Assembly (NCBI GenBank): GCA_964236695.1
Contig: CAXSFU010000005.1
Span: 23,696-87,695, forward strand
DNA from: CAXSEF01 sp964236695
GTDB taxonomy: Bacteria > Pseudomonadota > Alphaproteobacteria > Acetobacterales > Acetobacteraceae
Length of the DNA stretch: 64,000 nt
Direction: 5' to 3'
The position numbers were made by a program, and so were the translations under genes. Below are positions 42,745 to 51,168 of this stretch, piece by piece. The notes beneath the pieces are model-generated. The model was not told where the DNA came from. It did no database searches and saw only the letters and a program-made list of their open reading frames with translations. Every line of letters starts with the position of its first letter. The stretch's first letter is position 1.

Positions 42745-42857
42745 GCTGCGAATGCCCCGGAATTCGGGCGATCCGCGCGGAACAGGCGAGCATTCCGCCC
42801 GGCATTTGCTGCCGGGGGGCGGGTCGTGCCGGGTGCGCCCGGTTCGCACACCGTTCG

Positions 42858-42863
42858 TTAACC
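42858..42863 (+). promoter_or_regulatory. Candidate CtrA half-site before fliL
   Basis: TTAACC, a half of the CtrA consensus, lies about 55 bases before the fliL ATG. Only one half-site is visible, so the evidence is weak and mostly contextual. Confidence 0.25.
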
Positions 42864-42918
42864 ATTTGCGGCAAGGATCGCCCCAACCCGCCAGGACGGC
42901 GGCGGCAGGGCGGTTCCC

Positions 42919-43413
42919 ATGAGCGCAGCGACCACGACGGACGTTCCGGCCGACAAGCCCGCCAAGGGCGGCAAGAAGAAGCTGGTGCTGATGGTGCTGG
43001 CGCCGCTCCTGCTGGGCGGCATCGGGGCCGGCGTGTGGTTCAGCGGCCTGCTCGGCGGCCACAAGGCCGAGCCCAGGATGGAGAAGGCGGAGGCCGCCAG
43101 GCCGATGGCGCCGGTGTTCGTCGAGCTGCCGGAGATCGTGGCCAACCTCAATGCCGGCCCGAAGCGCAACAGCTTCATCAAGCTCAAGGTGAAGCTGGAG
43201 GCGCACCGGCCGGAGGACGTCGCCGCGATCAACGCGGCGATGCCGCGCCTGCTCGACCTGTTCCAGACCTACCTGCGCGAGACACGGCCGGAGGAACTGC
43301 GCGGCTCGGCCAGCACCTATCGCCTGCGCGAGGAGCTGCTCAACCGCGCCGAGGATGCGGTGGCGCCGGGCCACGTTTCCGACGTGCTGTTCACCGACCT
43401 GCTGATCCAGTGA
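42919..43413 (+). CDS. fliL: Flagellar basal body-associated protein FliL
   Basis: The 164-residue protein has a short basic cytoplasmic tail, one membrane helix (LVLMVLAPLLLGGIGAGVWF) and a periplasmic FliL domain ending TYRLREELLNRAED...VLFTDLLIQ. FliL surrounds and stabilises the stators. fliM, usually next, is absent here; a PflI-like gene follows after 57 bases. Confidence 0.92.
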   Translation: MSAATTTDVPADKPAKGGKKKLVLMVLAPLLLGGIGAGVWFSGLLGGHKAEPRMEKAEAARPMAPVFVELPEIVANLNAGPKRNSFIKLKVKLEAHRPEDVAAINAAMPRLLDLFQTYLRETRPEELRGSASTYRLREELLNRAEDAVAPGHVSDVLFTDLLIQ

Positions 43414-43470
43414 CCCGACGCGGCTTCGCCGCGCCTGCAACACCGTCGCCGCAAGGCCAGGAGACCCAGA

Positions 43471-43947
43471 ATGGGTGGAATGCAGCTGATACTCGAGGTC
43501 GTGCTGCTCGGCCTGCTTGCCGCCACGCTGTTCCATGCGATGCGGCTGGAGCGGGCGCTGGGCGTGCTCAAGCGGGACCGCGCGACGCTGGAGGCCCTGG
43601 TCAGCGGCTTCAACGAGAGCACGCGCCAGGCCGAGGGCGGCGTCGCCCGGCTGCGCGAAACCGCGGACGGTGCGGGCCGGCAGATCGCGCGACAGATCGA
43701 GGCCGCCGGGGCGCTGAAAGGCGACCTGGCGTTCCTCACCGAGCGCGGGGAGAAGCTCGCCGATCGGATGGATGCCCTGGTGCGCCACGGCAAGGTCATC
43801 ACCGAGTCCGCGCGCGGACGTGCGGCGGTCGCCGAGCCGGTCGGCGAGGACAAGGTGCTGACCCTGGCCGCGAGTTCGGAGCCCGACACACGCATGCGCT
43901 CCCAGGCAGAGCGCGACCTGATGCGTGCCCTCAAGCTGGCAAGGTAG
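43471..43947 (+). CDS. DUF6468 protein, flagellar positioning protein PflI-like
   Basis: A 158-residue protein with an N-terminal membrane helix (MQLILEVVLLGLLAATLFHA), a helical body (RLERALGVLKRDRATLEALV) and a C-terminal SQAERDLMRAL. It matches the DUF6468 family that follows fliL in alphaproteobacteria; Caulobacter PflI in this group is needed for correct polar flagellar placement. It is seven bases before motE. Confidence 0.75.
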   Translation: MGGMQLILEVVLLGLLAATLFHAMRLERALGVLKRDRATLEALVSGFNESTRQAEGGVARLRETADGAGRQIARQIEAAGALKGDLAFLTERGEKLADRMDALVRHGKVITESARGRAAVAEPVGEDKVLTLAASSEPDTRMRSQAERDLMRALKLAR

Positions 43948-43954
43948 TTCTGCC

Positions 43955-44737
43955 ATGAAGCTGCGTGTTCCTCATCCCAGGCTCCTCCCGGTGACCATCA
44001 CCGCGTTGGGCGCGCTCCTGGCCGTCAAGACGATCGATCTGGTCCAGTTCGCGGCGGGGTCGGCGGTTGTCGACACCTCCGTGGTGGCCGCGGCCTTGGC
44101 CGCCTCCGCCGCCGCGGCGGAGGCCTCCCTGGCAGCACCGGCGAAGACCGAGGCCGCGCGCACGGCCGTCGCCGCCGAGCCGCACGTCGAGGCTGCCGTC
44201 GCAGCCATGCCGCACGGCCCGACCGGCGCATCGCCCCAGGCCGGCGCGGAGCAGGTGCCGCCGGCACTGATCGCGCACGCCACGCCGAGTCCCGACCCGG
44301 CGCCGCCGCCGGTCGGCGACGCCGAACGCGCCCTGCTGCAGGACCTGCGCAGCCGCAAGCTCGAGATCGACGCCCGCGACCGCGCCACCTCGGAGCGGGA
44401 GGCCGTGCTGTCCGCCGCGGAGCACAAGCTGTCCGAGCGGGTCGACCAGCTGGCGGCGCTGCAGACCCGGCTGGAAAGCCTCGACGCGGAGCGCAAGCAG
44501 CACGACGAGGCGAACTGGTCCGGACTGGTGCGCACCTACGAGGCGATGAAGCCACGCGATGCGGCGGCGATCTTCAACGACCTCGATCTCGCGGTGCTGC
44601 TTCCGGTGCTCGACCGGATGAAGGAAAGCAAGGCCGCCCTGGTGCTGGCGGCCATGCAGCCGGAACGCGCCAGGCTGGTCACCGCCAAGCTGGCGCAGCA
44701 GCGCAGCCAGCCCAGCCTGGTGGCCGCCGGTGGCTGA
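43955..44737 (+). CDS. MotE-like flagellar protein (MgtE N domain)
   Basis: The 260-residue protein has an N-terminal membrane helix, an Ala-rich linker, a coiled coil (about 125-185) and an MgtE-N-type end: YEAMKPRDAAAIFNDLDLAVLLPVLDRMKESKAALVLAAM. This is the MotE/FlbC layout; MotE is a periplasmic chaperone for MotC in rhizobia. It overlaps or abuts the start region of the following long gene. Confidence 0.8.
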   Translation: MKLRVPHPRLLPVTITALGALLAVKTIDLVQFAAGSAVVDTSVVAAALAASAAAAEASLAAPAKTEAARTAVAAEPHVEAAVAAMPHGPTGASPQAGAEQVPPALIAHATPSPDPAPPPVGDAERALLQDLRSRKLEIDARDRATSEREAVLSAAEHKLSERVDQLAALQTRLESLDAERKQHDEANWSGLVRTYEAMKPRDAAAIFNDLDLAVLLPVLDRMKESKAALVLAAMQPERARLVTAKLAQQRSQPSLVAAGG

Positions 44738-44822
44738 GGTCACGATCGCCCAGAAGGGCTCCCCGATCGAGGCCCGCAGGCGCGCCAACCCGTTGGAGCA
44801 CCGCCACGCCGCCGCTCCTATT

Positions 44823-47819
44823 ATGTCCGGCATGGCGTCACCAGCTCGCGGGCCGGGGATGATGCCGCGCCTGGCCACTTCCGCCTACGAGGCGAGGCGC
44901 CGCATCCTGGTTCGCACCGCGCTGGCGCTGAGCCTTGCGCTGCTGTCGCGGCCGGTGCTGGCGGCTCCTGCCTCCGACACCCTGCCGATGGCGGCGCCCC
45001 AGGCTCCGGCCCCGCCGGGCGGCGCGCCGGCAGAGATCGTGGCACGGCTGGGCGAGCATCCCGAATACGGCCGCGTGGCGTTCGACGTGCCGGAGGACGA
45101 GGCTTTCCACGTCGCCCGGCAGGGCGAGCGGGTTGTCGTGACCTTTGGCGGCCACCCCGCGGTGGCTGACGGCGTCGGCCACGCGCGCAATGTTCGCGAG
45201 GTGACAGGCGGATCGGGCCGGGCCGTCATCACCGTCGCACCCGGCAGTCGCGTGCATGCGTTGCGCATGGGCGGCCACGTCATCGTCGATGTCCTCGATC
45301 CTGCCGCTCCATCAAGAACGGTGCCAAAGCTCGCTGCGTCCGTGACTGTCCCTGTTTCCCAGCCGATCGAGGCGGCGGTTCCGGTCAGCGCCGGACCCGT
45401 CCCGCTCGCCACGTCTGCGCCCGTCCTGTCCGCACCTGTGCTGCCGGGTCCCATCCCGGAAACCACTGCCGCCGTCACTGTGCCGCCCGTTGCGACCATC
45501 CCGCTTCCGGCCGCCGGCAGTGGGCCGCTGTCGCTTCTGGCGACCCGGCAGACGCCGACACCCGGCCAGCCCGGCGCCGGCCTGGTGCTTCCGTTCGGGC
45601 CCGAGGTGGGGGCGGCTGCGTTCCGCACCGGCGGTCAGCTCGAGGTGGTGTTCGACGTGGCACGACCGATCGATCTTGCCGGCGTGGTCGCGGATCCGGT
45701 CTTCGCGGCCGCCCGGGTTCAGGTGCTCGCAGACTCGACGGTGCTGACCATGCCGCTGGACGAGGCCGCGACAGCTCGCCTCGATCGGCATCCCGGCGGC
45801 TGGGGGATCGTCGTGGGTGACGCCGCCGCAGTCCTGAGGCCAATCGGGATCAGCGCCGAGGAGCACATGCTCGTGCTGCAGGCCGACGCGCCTGGCCGCG
45901 TCGTGGTGGTCGCCGATCCGGCGGGCGGCGGAGTGCTGCTGGTCGGGACGCAGCGGGTGTCGGGACAGGCGGTGGGGATTGCGCGCCGGTCGCCGGAGTT
46001 CGTCCTGGAGGCGACGTCCTTGGGTGTCGTGGTCCAGCCCGCCTCGGACCGTGTCGAGCTGCGCTCGCTTGCCGACCGGTTCATCGTCGGCGCGTCCGGC
46101 GAGGGTGGCCTGTCACTGCCCCCGTCCTCCGCAGACCGGCGCCGCTCGCTGGACGCGGCCGTGTTCACCACGCGCTTCAAGCTGCCGACGCTGCCACGCG
46201 AGACACTGCTCCATCGGCTTGACGATCAGCTCGCCAGCGCCGCGGCGGCGCCGTCGCTCGCACGTTTCCCGGCCCGTGTCGCCGCGGCGCAAACCATGCT
46301 CGCGCTCGGCATGGATTCTGAGGCGCAGGCGCTGCTGCTGCTGGCGCGCAGGGAGGACCCCCAGCACGCGGCGGACCCGGATGCCGCCGGGCTCGCCGGC
46401 ATTGCAGCGCTGCTTGCCGGGCGACTCGGCGAAGCCGAGGGCCTGTCATCGGCCGAACTGACCGGTTCAGATGATGTGGCGCTGTGGCGCGCGGTGCGCG
46501 ATGCCATGCGGACGGAGGGTTCATCCGACGCCGCCAGCGTGTTCGCCGCCGATCTCGGACTGTTGCTGTCCTACCCGCAGGCACTGCGCGACCGTCTGCT
46601 CCCGCTGGCTGCCGAGACCATGGCGAAGGCTGGGCCGGCCGGGAGAGAGGCAGCCGGCCGGCTGGTGGAAACGTTCCCCGCAGACCCTGGACTGGCCTTC
46701 ACGCGCGGTCTGCTGGCCCAGAACCGTGGCGATGTCGATGGCGCTCTGCTGGTGTTCGACGGCCTGGCGCAGAGTCGCGACCGTCTCCTGCACGCCAGGG
46801 CGGCGCGTGCAGCCACAGAGCTGCGCCTGTCGTCCGGCCGGATCAACGTGGTGCAGGCTGCGGAGGCGCTGGAGCAGCAGGTTGTCGCCTGGCGTGGCGA
46901 CGGCCGCGAGGAGCAGGTACGCATGCGCGCGGCCGAGCTCAGGGTGCAGGCCGGGGACTGGAAGACCGCGATGACCCTTCTGCGCGACACTGCAACCCTC
47001 TTCCCTGAGGATCGCGCCATGATCGGCGCGCAGGTTGCCACCGACTTCGGCCGGCTGCTTGCAGGCGAAGGCGCGAAGCCGCCGTCCTCGCTCGAGCTGG
47101 TGTCTGTGGTCGAGGACAATGCCGATCTGCTGCCACCTGGTGAGGCCACGACACGGATGGCGCCACTGCTCGCCGACCGGCTGGTGGCGCTCGATCTTCC
47201 GTCCCGTGCCGGGCCTGCGCTCGAGCGGCTGATGGCGAGCACGGCGGCCGGCGGGCTGCGCGCGGAGATCGGTGCCAAGCTCGCCGACATGCGGCTCGAG
47301 CAGGGTGACGCTGCGGCCGCCCTGTCGGCGCTGGACGCTTCGGCCGCCCCCGGCCTTGCCGACGATCTGGCGAACCGGAGGGTGATGCTCCAGGCCCGTG
47401 CGGTCGCCAGGCAGGGCAACCTCAACCGTGCTGTCGCCCTGCTTGCCGCACTTCCGACGGCTGACGCCGCCGACCTGCGCGCGCGGCTGCTCGCCGACGC
47501 CCATGACTGGCCGGGCGCGTTTGCGGCGCTTTCGCAGCTCGCCGACATGAGCGTGCCTGCGCAGGGTGCGTTGACCGCCGCCCAGGAGGACATCGTGCTG
47601 CGCCAGGCCGGTGCTGCGGCACAGGCGGGCGACGACAGTGCGCTGCGCCGGCTGCAGACCGGCGCAGGAGCGCGGCTGGCTGCCGGACCACGTCGAGACC
47701 TGTTCCGCCTGCTCACGTCGGCTCCGATCCAGGCGGCCGCCGACCTTCCCAGGGCCGCGTCGGAGATCGCGATGGCCAGGACCGCTGCAACCGGCTTGCA
47801 GGCGATCAGCGCGCGTTGA
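44823..47819 (+). CDS. Large secreted repeat protein in the flagellar cluster
   Basis: About 998 residues. A signal peptide (RILVRTALALSLALLSRPVLA) is followed by an AMIN-like beta domain (YGRVAFDVPEDEAFHV...HVIVDVLDP), a Pro/Ala/Val linker, a second beta region, and from about residue 440 to the end a long helical TPR-like array (for example RAARAATELRLSSGRINVVQAAE). No name is known to me. Its place just after motE suggests a periplasmic or envelope role in motor function. The start is uncertain: a GTG at 44730 or an ATG at 44859 are alternatives. Confidence 0.65.
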   Translation: MSGMASPARGPGMMPRLATSAYEARRRILVRTALALSLALLSRPVLAAPASDTLPMAAPQAPAPPGGAPAEIVARLGEHPEYGRVAFDVPEDEAFHVARQGERVVVTFGGHPAVADGVGHARNVREVTGGSGRAVITVAPGSRVHALRMGGHVIVDVLDPAAPSRTVPKLAASVTVPVSQPIEAAVPVSAGPVPLATSAPVLSAPVLPGPIPETTAAVTVPPVATIPLPAAGSGPLSLLATRQTPTPGQPGAGLVLPFGPEVGAAAFRTGGQLEVVFDVARPIDLAGVVADPVFAAARVQVLADSTVLTMPLDEAATARLDRHPGGWGIVVGDAAAVLRPIGISAEEHMLVLQADAPGRVVVVADPAGGGVLLVGTQRVSGQAVGIARRSPEFVLEATSLGVVVQPASDRVELRSLADRFIVGASGEGGLSLPPSSADRRRSLDAAVFTTRFKLPTLPRETLLHRLDDQLASAAAAPSLARFPARVAAAQTMLALGMDSEAQALLLLARREDPQHAADPDAAGLAGIAALLAGRLGEAEGLSSAELTGSDDVALWRAVRDAMRTEGSSDAASVFAADLGLLLSYPQALRDRLLPLAAETMAKAGPAGREAAGRLVETFPADPGLAFTRGLLAQNRGDVDGALLVFDGLAQSRDRLLHARAARAATELRLSSGRINVVQAAEALEQQVVAWRGDGREEQVRMRAAELRVQAGDWKTAMTLLRDTATLFPEDRAMIGAQVATDFGRLLAGEGAKPPSSLELVSVVEDNADLLPPGEATTRMAPLLADRLVALDLPSRAGPALERLMASTAAGGLRAEIGAKLADMRLEQGDAAAALSALDASAAPGLADDLANRRVMLQARAVARQGNLNRAVALLAALPTADAADLRARLLADAHDWPGAFAALSQLADMSVPAQGALTAAQEDIVLRQAGAAAQAGDDSALRRLQTGAGARLAAGPRRDLFRLLTSAPIQAAADLPRAASEIAMARTAATGLQAISAR

Positions 47820-48031
47820 GCAGCATCCAGGGTGTTTTGCCGCCGGATGCGTTTGACGACAATATTTCGCGATACCGGCGGCGCGACGCTGAATTTCGCC
47901 GGAAGCGTCGCGATCTCTCTCTGCGGCCGGATTTGTGCTTGCGCTGGGCTGCCATACTCCCTATCTCCGGCGGCCTTGGCCCAAGGGGACGTACTCGTCC
48001 AACAGGCTGTCTACTGGTTTGGGGGTACGTG

Positions 48032-48499
48032 ATGAACGCACTTGCTCAACTGGGGATGGTCTCGGAGCTTCCGAGCAATAACCAGATGTCCACAGCTTCT
48101 CTTCCGGCATTCGCCGATGGGGAGCAGAAGGACTACTTTGTCGAGAAAGACGGAATGAAGTATGCGGGCGCGCATCTTCTCGTCGATCTCTGGGGAGCGA
48201 CCAGTCTCGCTGACCCTGAGGCAATCGACCGCACCTTGCGTCGTGCAGCTCTGGCCGCAGGTGCGACCATCCTGCACAGTCATTTCCACCATTTCTCGCC
48301 AAATGGTGGTGTATCCGGGGTCATCGTCCTGGCAGAAAGCCACATCTCGATCCACACTTGGCCGGAGCGGAATTTCGCTGCAGTGGACATCTTCATGTGC
48401 GGTGCTTGTGACCCCCACCTGGCTATTCCCGTGATGCAGACACTGTTCCAGGCTGAAAGGGTTGAGGTCGACGAGCAGCGGCGCGGTCGCGTGTTCTAG
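48032..48499 (+). CDS. speD: S-adenosylmethionine decarboxylase proenzyme
   Basis: The 155-residue product is a short bacterial-type SpeD. The self-cleavage site is LAES (E102-S103), where Ser becomes the pyruvoyl group, followed by HISIHTWPE and FMCGACDP with the active-site Cys. It makes decarboxylated AdoMet for spermidine. It has a longer N-terminus than many homologues. Codon use is noticeably less GC-rich than that of the flanking flagellar genes. speE follows after 65 bases. Confidence 0.93.
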   Translation: MNALAQLGMVSELPSNNQMSTASLPAFADGEQKDYFVEKDGMKYAGAHLLVDLWGATSLADPEAIDRTLRRAALAAGATILHSHFHHFSPNGGVSGVIVLAESHISIHTWPERNFAAVDIFMCGACDPHLAIPVMQTLFQAERVEVDEQRRGRVF

Positions 48500-48564
48500 G
48501 TTGGCTGTCCGGACCGTCTGACGCGTGGCACCAGATGGTTCGGGCACCTCAAGGAACATCAACG

Positions 48565-49425
48565 ATGGGTGAGCACTGGATTGATGAGACGTTGTATCCC
48601 GGTTGGGGCCAGCGCTTCAGGGTCACACGCGAGCTCGCGCGCTCGACAAGTGCGGTGCAAGACATCGTCATTGTAGAAACCGAGATGCACGGCCGAGTTC
48701 TCCTGCTCGACGGTGCAGTCCAGATCACCGAAGCTGATGAATTCATCTATCAGGAAATGATCGCCCATGTGCCGCTCCTGGTGCATGGCAACGCCAGACG
48801 GGTCCTGATCATCGGCGCGGGAGACGGTGGCGTACTCCGCCGGGTTCTGCAGCACCGGCAGGTCGAAGCCGCTGTCATGGTCGAGATCGACGGCGAGGTG
48901 ATCCGTCTTGCGCGCGAGTTCCTGCCGGCGATCGGCGGATCGGCGTGGTCCGATCCGAGAGCCACGGTCATTGTGGGTGACGGGATCGACTACGTGGCGA
49001 AAGCCCCAGATGCCTCGTTCGATGTGATCATCGTCGACAGCACCGACCCATCAGGCGTTGGTGAGACCCTCTTCACCGATGCATTCTACCAGCAGTGTGC
49101 CAGGGTAGTGGCTTCTGATGGGTTGGTGGTCAACCAATCCGGCGTGCCCTTCATGCAGCCGCAGGAGTTGTTGACGACGTCTCGACGCAGAGCCAGGCAT
49201 TTCGCCTATGTCGGCGCGTACCTTGTAGCGGTCCCAACCTACGTGGGTGGCCTTATGGCTCTGGGCTTGGCGTCGCAGACCCGGCCGACAGGGATGGAGA
49301 ACGTCGCAAAGATCCGAGAACGCGCAGCCGCTGCCGACATCCTGGGCCTCACACGATACTGGAGCCCGGACGTGCAGGCAGCTGCCTTTGCTCTTCCGCC
49401 ATATATCGCGGACTGCCTGCCTTAG
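48565..49425 (+). CDS. speE: Spermidine synthase
   Basis: The 286-residue product has the SpeE marks: LLDGAVQITEADEFIYQEMI, VLIIGAGDGGVLR (AdoMet-type binding loop), and VDSTDPSGVGETLFTDAFYQ with the catalytic Asp and substrate-binding residues. It transfers an aminopropyl group to putrescine, releasing methylthioadenosine. Like speD it is in a lower-GC stretch (locally near 50%). AAGGAACATCAACG precedes the ATG. Confidence 0.95.
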   Translation: MGEHWIDETLYPGWGQRFRVTRELARSTSAVQDIVIVETEMHGRVLLLDGAVQITEADEFIYQEMIAHVPLLVHGNARRVLIIGAGDGGVLRRVLQHRQVEAAVMVEIDGEVIRLAREFLPAIGGSAWSDPRATVIVGDGIDYVAKAPDASFDVIIVDSTDPSGVGETLFTDAFYQQCARVVASDGLVVNQSGVPFMQPQELLTTSRRRARHFAYVGAYLVAVPTYVGGLMALGLASQTRPTGMENVAKIRERAAAADILGLTRYWSPDVQAAAFALPPYIADCLP

Positions 49426-49451
49426 AACACGAACTCTGCGGCCTGCCGCAT

Positions 49452-49643
49452 TCAGGAGGCCGGGTTCGCGGTCTTTTGGCCGCTGTCCGTGCCGGGGGCG
49501 TGCTCGACATTTTCTGCACCTTTCCGTGTGCCGCCGAACTTGTCGGCGCCGCCCTGGTCGGGTGTGCCAGGCTTCTTGTGGTTGCCCGTGTTCTGCTGGC
49601 CCTCGGTGTGCTCGATCGTCTCTTCCGTATGGGGCTGCTGCAT
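49452..49643 (-). CDS. Small hydrophilic protein, 63 residues
   Basis: A highly polar peptide, rich in Gly, Thr, Glu and Asn, with no hydrophobic segment (GNHKKPGTPDQGGADKFGG). AGGAGGACACG immediately before the ATG is an almost perfect ribosome site, which is the main reason to call it a gene. It looks like a stress-type disordered protein but matches no family I know. It lies between convergent speE and downstream of fliP. Confidence 0.55.
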   Translation of the reverse strand: MQQPHTEETIEHTEGQQNTGNHKKPGTPDQGGADKFGGTRKGAENVEHAPGTDSGQKTANPAS

Positions 49644-49723
49644 CGTGTCCTCCTGCTGCGACCTGAACGCCCAGGGGCGCTTGGGTTGCATGGAGCATCC
49701 ATCGTCACGCCGCCACGGGGCAG

Positions 49724-50464
49724 TCACGACGAGACGAAACTCTGCACGAGGCTGCCGCACACCAGACGCCAGCCATCCACCAGGACGAAGAAGATCAGCT
49801 TGAACGGCAGCGACACTGCGGCCGGAGGCAGCATCATCATGCCAAGGCTCATCAGCACGCTGGAGACGACGAGGTCGATGACCAGGAACGGCAGATACAG
49901 CAGGAACCCCATCTCGAAGGCCCGCCGCAACTCGCCCACCATGAAGGCAGGCACCAGGGCACGCCATGGCGTGTCCGCCGCGGTGGCGGGCGGCTGCAGA
50001 TGGCCGAGATCAAGGAACAGCTGCAGGTCGGCGTCGCGCAGGTTGGCTGTCATGAAGTGGCGGAACGGCTCTGCGGACAGCCTCAGGCCCTCCATCTCGC
50101 CGATCCTGCCATCGGCAAGCGGCATTAGCCCGGCGGTCCATGCCTGGTCGAGCACCGGCTGCATGACGAAGAAGGTCAGGAACAGGGCGAGACCGATGAT
50201 CACCGTGTTCGGCGGTGTTCCCTGCGCGCCCAGGGCGCCGCGCAGCAGCGACAGCACGATGACGATGCGGGTGAATGCCGTGACCATCACCAGCAGGCTG
50301 GGTGCCAGCGAGAGCACAGTGACGAGCGCAGTGATCTGCACCAGCCGGCTGGTGGCGCCCGCCTGTCCCGGCTGGCCGAGGTCGATGCTGAGGGACTGGG
50401 CATGGGCCGCGAACGGCAGCAGCAGGACCAGAACCACGGCCAGCAGCAGTCCGCGGCGGTTCAT
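49724..50464 (-). CDS. fliP: Flagellar type III export protein FliP
   Basis: A 246-residue inner-membrane protein with a cleavable signal peptide, then RIVIVLSLLRGALGAQGTPPN, LALFLTFFVMQPV and the late ELRRAFEMGFLLYLPFLVIDLVVSS, the FliP signature. It is a core of the flagellar export gate with FliQ and FliR. Its ATG overlaps the fliO stop (ATGA). Confidence 0.97.
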   Translation of the reverse strand: MNRRGLLLAVVLVLLLPFAAHAQSLSIDLGQPGQAGATSRLVQITALVTVLSLAPSLLVMVTAFTRIVIVLSLLRGALGAQGTPPNTVIIGLALFLTFFVMQPVLDQAWTAGLMPLADGRIGEMEGLRLSAEPFRHFMTANLRDADLQLFLDLGHLQPPATAADTPWRALVPAFMVGELRRAFEMGFLLYLPFLVIDLVVSSVLMSLGMMMLPPAAVSLPFKLIFFVLVDGWRLVCGSLVQSFVSS

Positions 50465-50733
50465 GGCGCCGACCCTGGCAGCCATCCGACCACGGTGGCG
50501 GACTCCGGGCCGGTGAGGAGCATCACCGTCCGCCCGTCGACCACCACCAAGTGCAAGCGGCGCTTGACGTCCAGCGAAACGGTTTCGATCACTGTCATGC
50601 GCTGTCCGGCGCGCACGCGTGCCGCGACGCCCAGCACTCTGGCACCCCGGCTGGCAACCAGGATCAGCGCCACCACGGCACAAAGCGCGGCCAGGGCGGC
50701 CAGTGGCGGGCTCAGCAGGTTGGTCGGGATCAT
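50461..50733 (-). CDS. fliO: Flagellar biosynthetic protein FliO
   Basis: A 90-residue protein with one N-terminal membrane helix (LAALAALCAVVALILVAS) and the FliO pattern VIETVSLDVKRRLHLVVVDGRTVMLL. FliO is a chaperone for FliP assembly, and it overlaps fliP here by four bases. Confidence 0.9.
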   Translation of the reverse strand: MIPTNLLSPPLAALAALCAVVALILVASRGARVLGVAARVRAGQRMTVIETVSLDVKRRLHLVVVDGRTVMLLTGPESATVVGWLPGSAP

Positions 50734-50769
50734 GGCGCGGCCTTTTTGGCAGCGGGTTGAGAAGTCGAC

Positions 50770-51072
50770 TCAGGCGATCGTGCGCAGGTCGAGGGCGGCA
50801 GTGGTCCGGTCCACCTCGGTCCGCACCGCCACCAGGAGGCTGCGGAGTTCGAGGCCGATGGCGGGCGGCAGGTCCAGCACGCGCGCGCAGAGCTGGCCGA
50901 CGCTGTCCTGTGCTCCGGACAGATCGACCTCGCGCCCGGTCTCGATCAGGACCCGTGCGGTCGACAGGGTGGCGATCAGCTGTGCGCCCAGGTGCCGCAC
51001 CGCTTCAGCGGCCCGCTGGTCAGCGGAGCGGTCGAGTGCGGGAAAGATGGCGTGCAGCGTCATTGGCGCCAT
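50770..51072 (-). CDS. Hypothetical protein in the flagellar cluster
   Basis: A 100-residue helical protein (RAAEAVRHLGAQLIATLSTARVLIETG, ELRSLLVAVRTEVDRTTAALDL). No family is recognised. It lies 36 bases upstream of fliO on the same strand and is divergent from flgB, so it is probably co-transcribed with fliO-fliP. GAGGTGTG precedes the ATG at 51072. Confidence 0.65.
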   Translation of the reverse strand: MAPMTLHAIFPALDRSADQRAAEAVRHLGAQLIATLSTARVLIETGREVDLSGAQDSVGQLCARVLDLPPAIGLELRSLLVAVRTEVDRTTAALDLRTIA

Positions 51073-51098
51073 CACACCTCATGCCGATGAAGACCAGG

Positions 51099-51126
51099 TT
51101 AATGCCGTCCTTTACGGTTCGCTAAC
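51099..51126 (+). promoter_or_regulatory. Candidate CtrA-type sites before flgB
   Basis: Two TTAA-like boxes, TTAA at 51099 and the pair TTTA, seven bases, CTAAC at 51111-51126, resemble the CtrA consensus TTAA-N7-TTAAC with two mismatches. They lie 40-70 bases before flgB and could serve both divergent units. Confidence 0.35.
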
Positions 51127-51168
51127 CGGACGGTGGGATGCTGCGGGCAAGCAGATCGGAGCTTGTTC

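Noticed and set aside
47820..48031. Riboswitch or leader RNA before speD
   Set aside because: The 212-base leader has some pairing potential, but I could not match it to a SAM, speF-type or other known riboswitch pattern.
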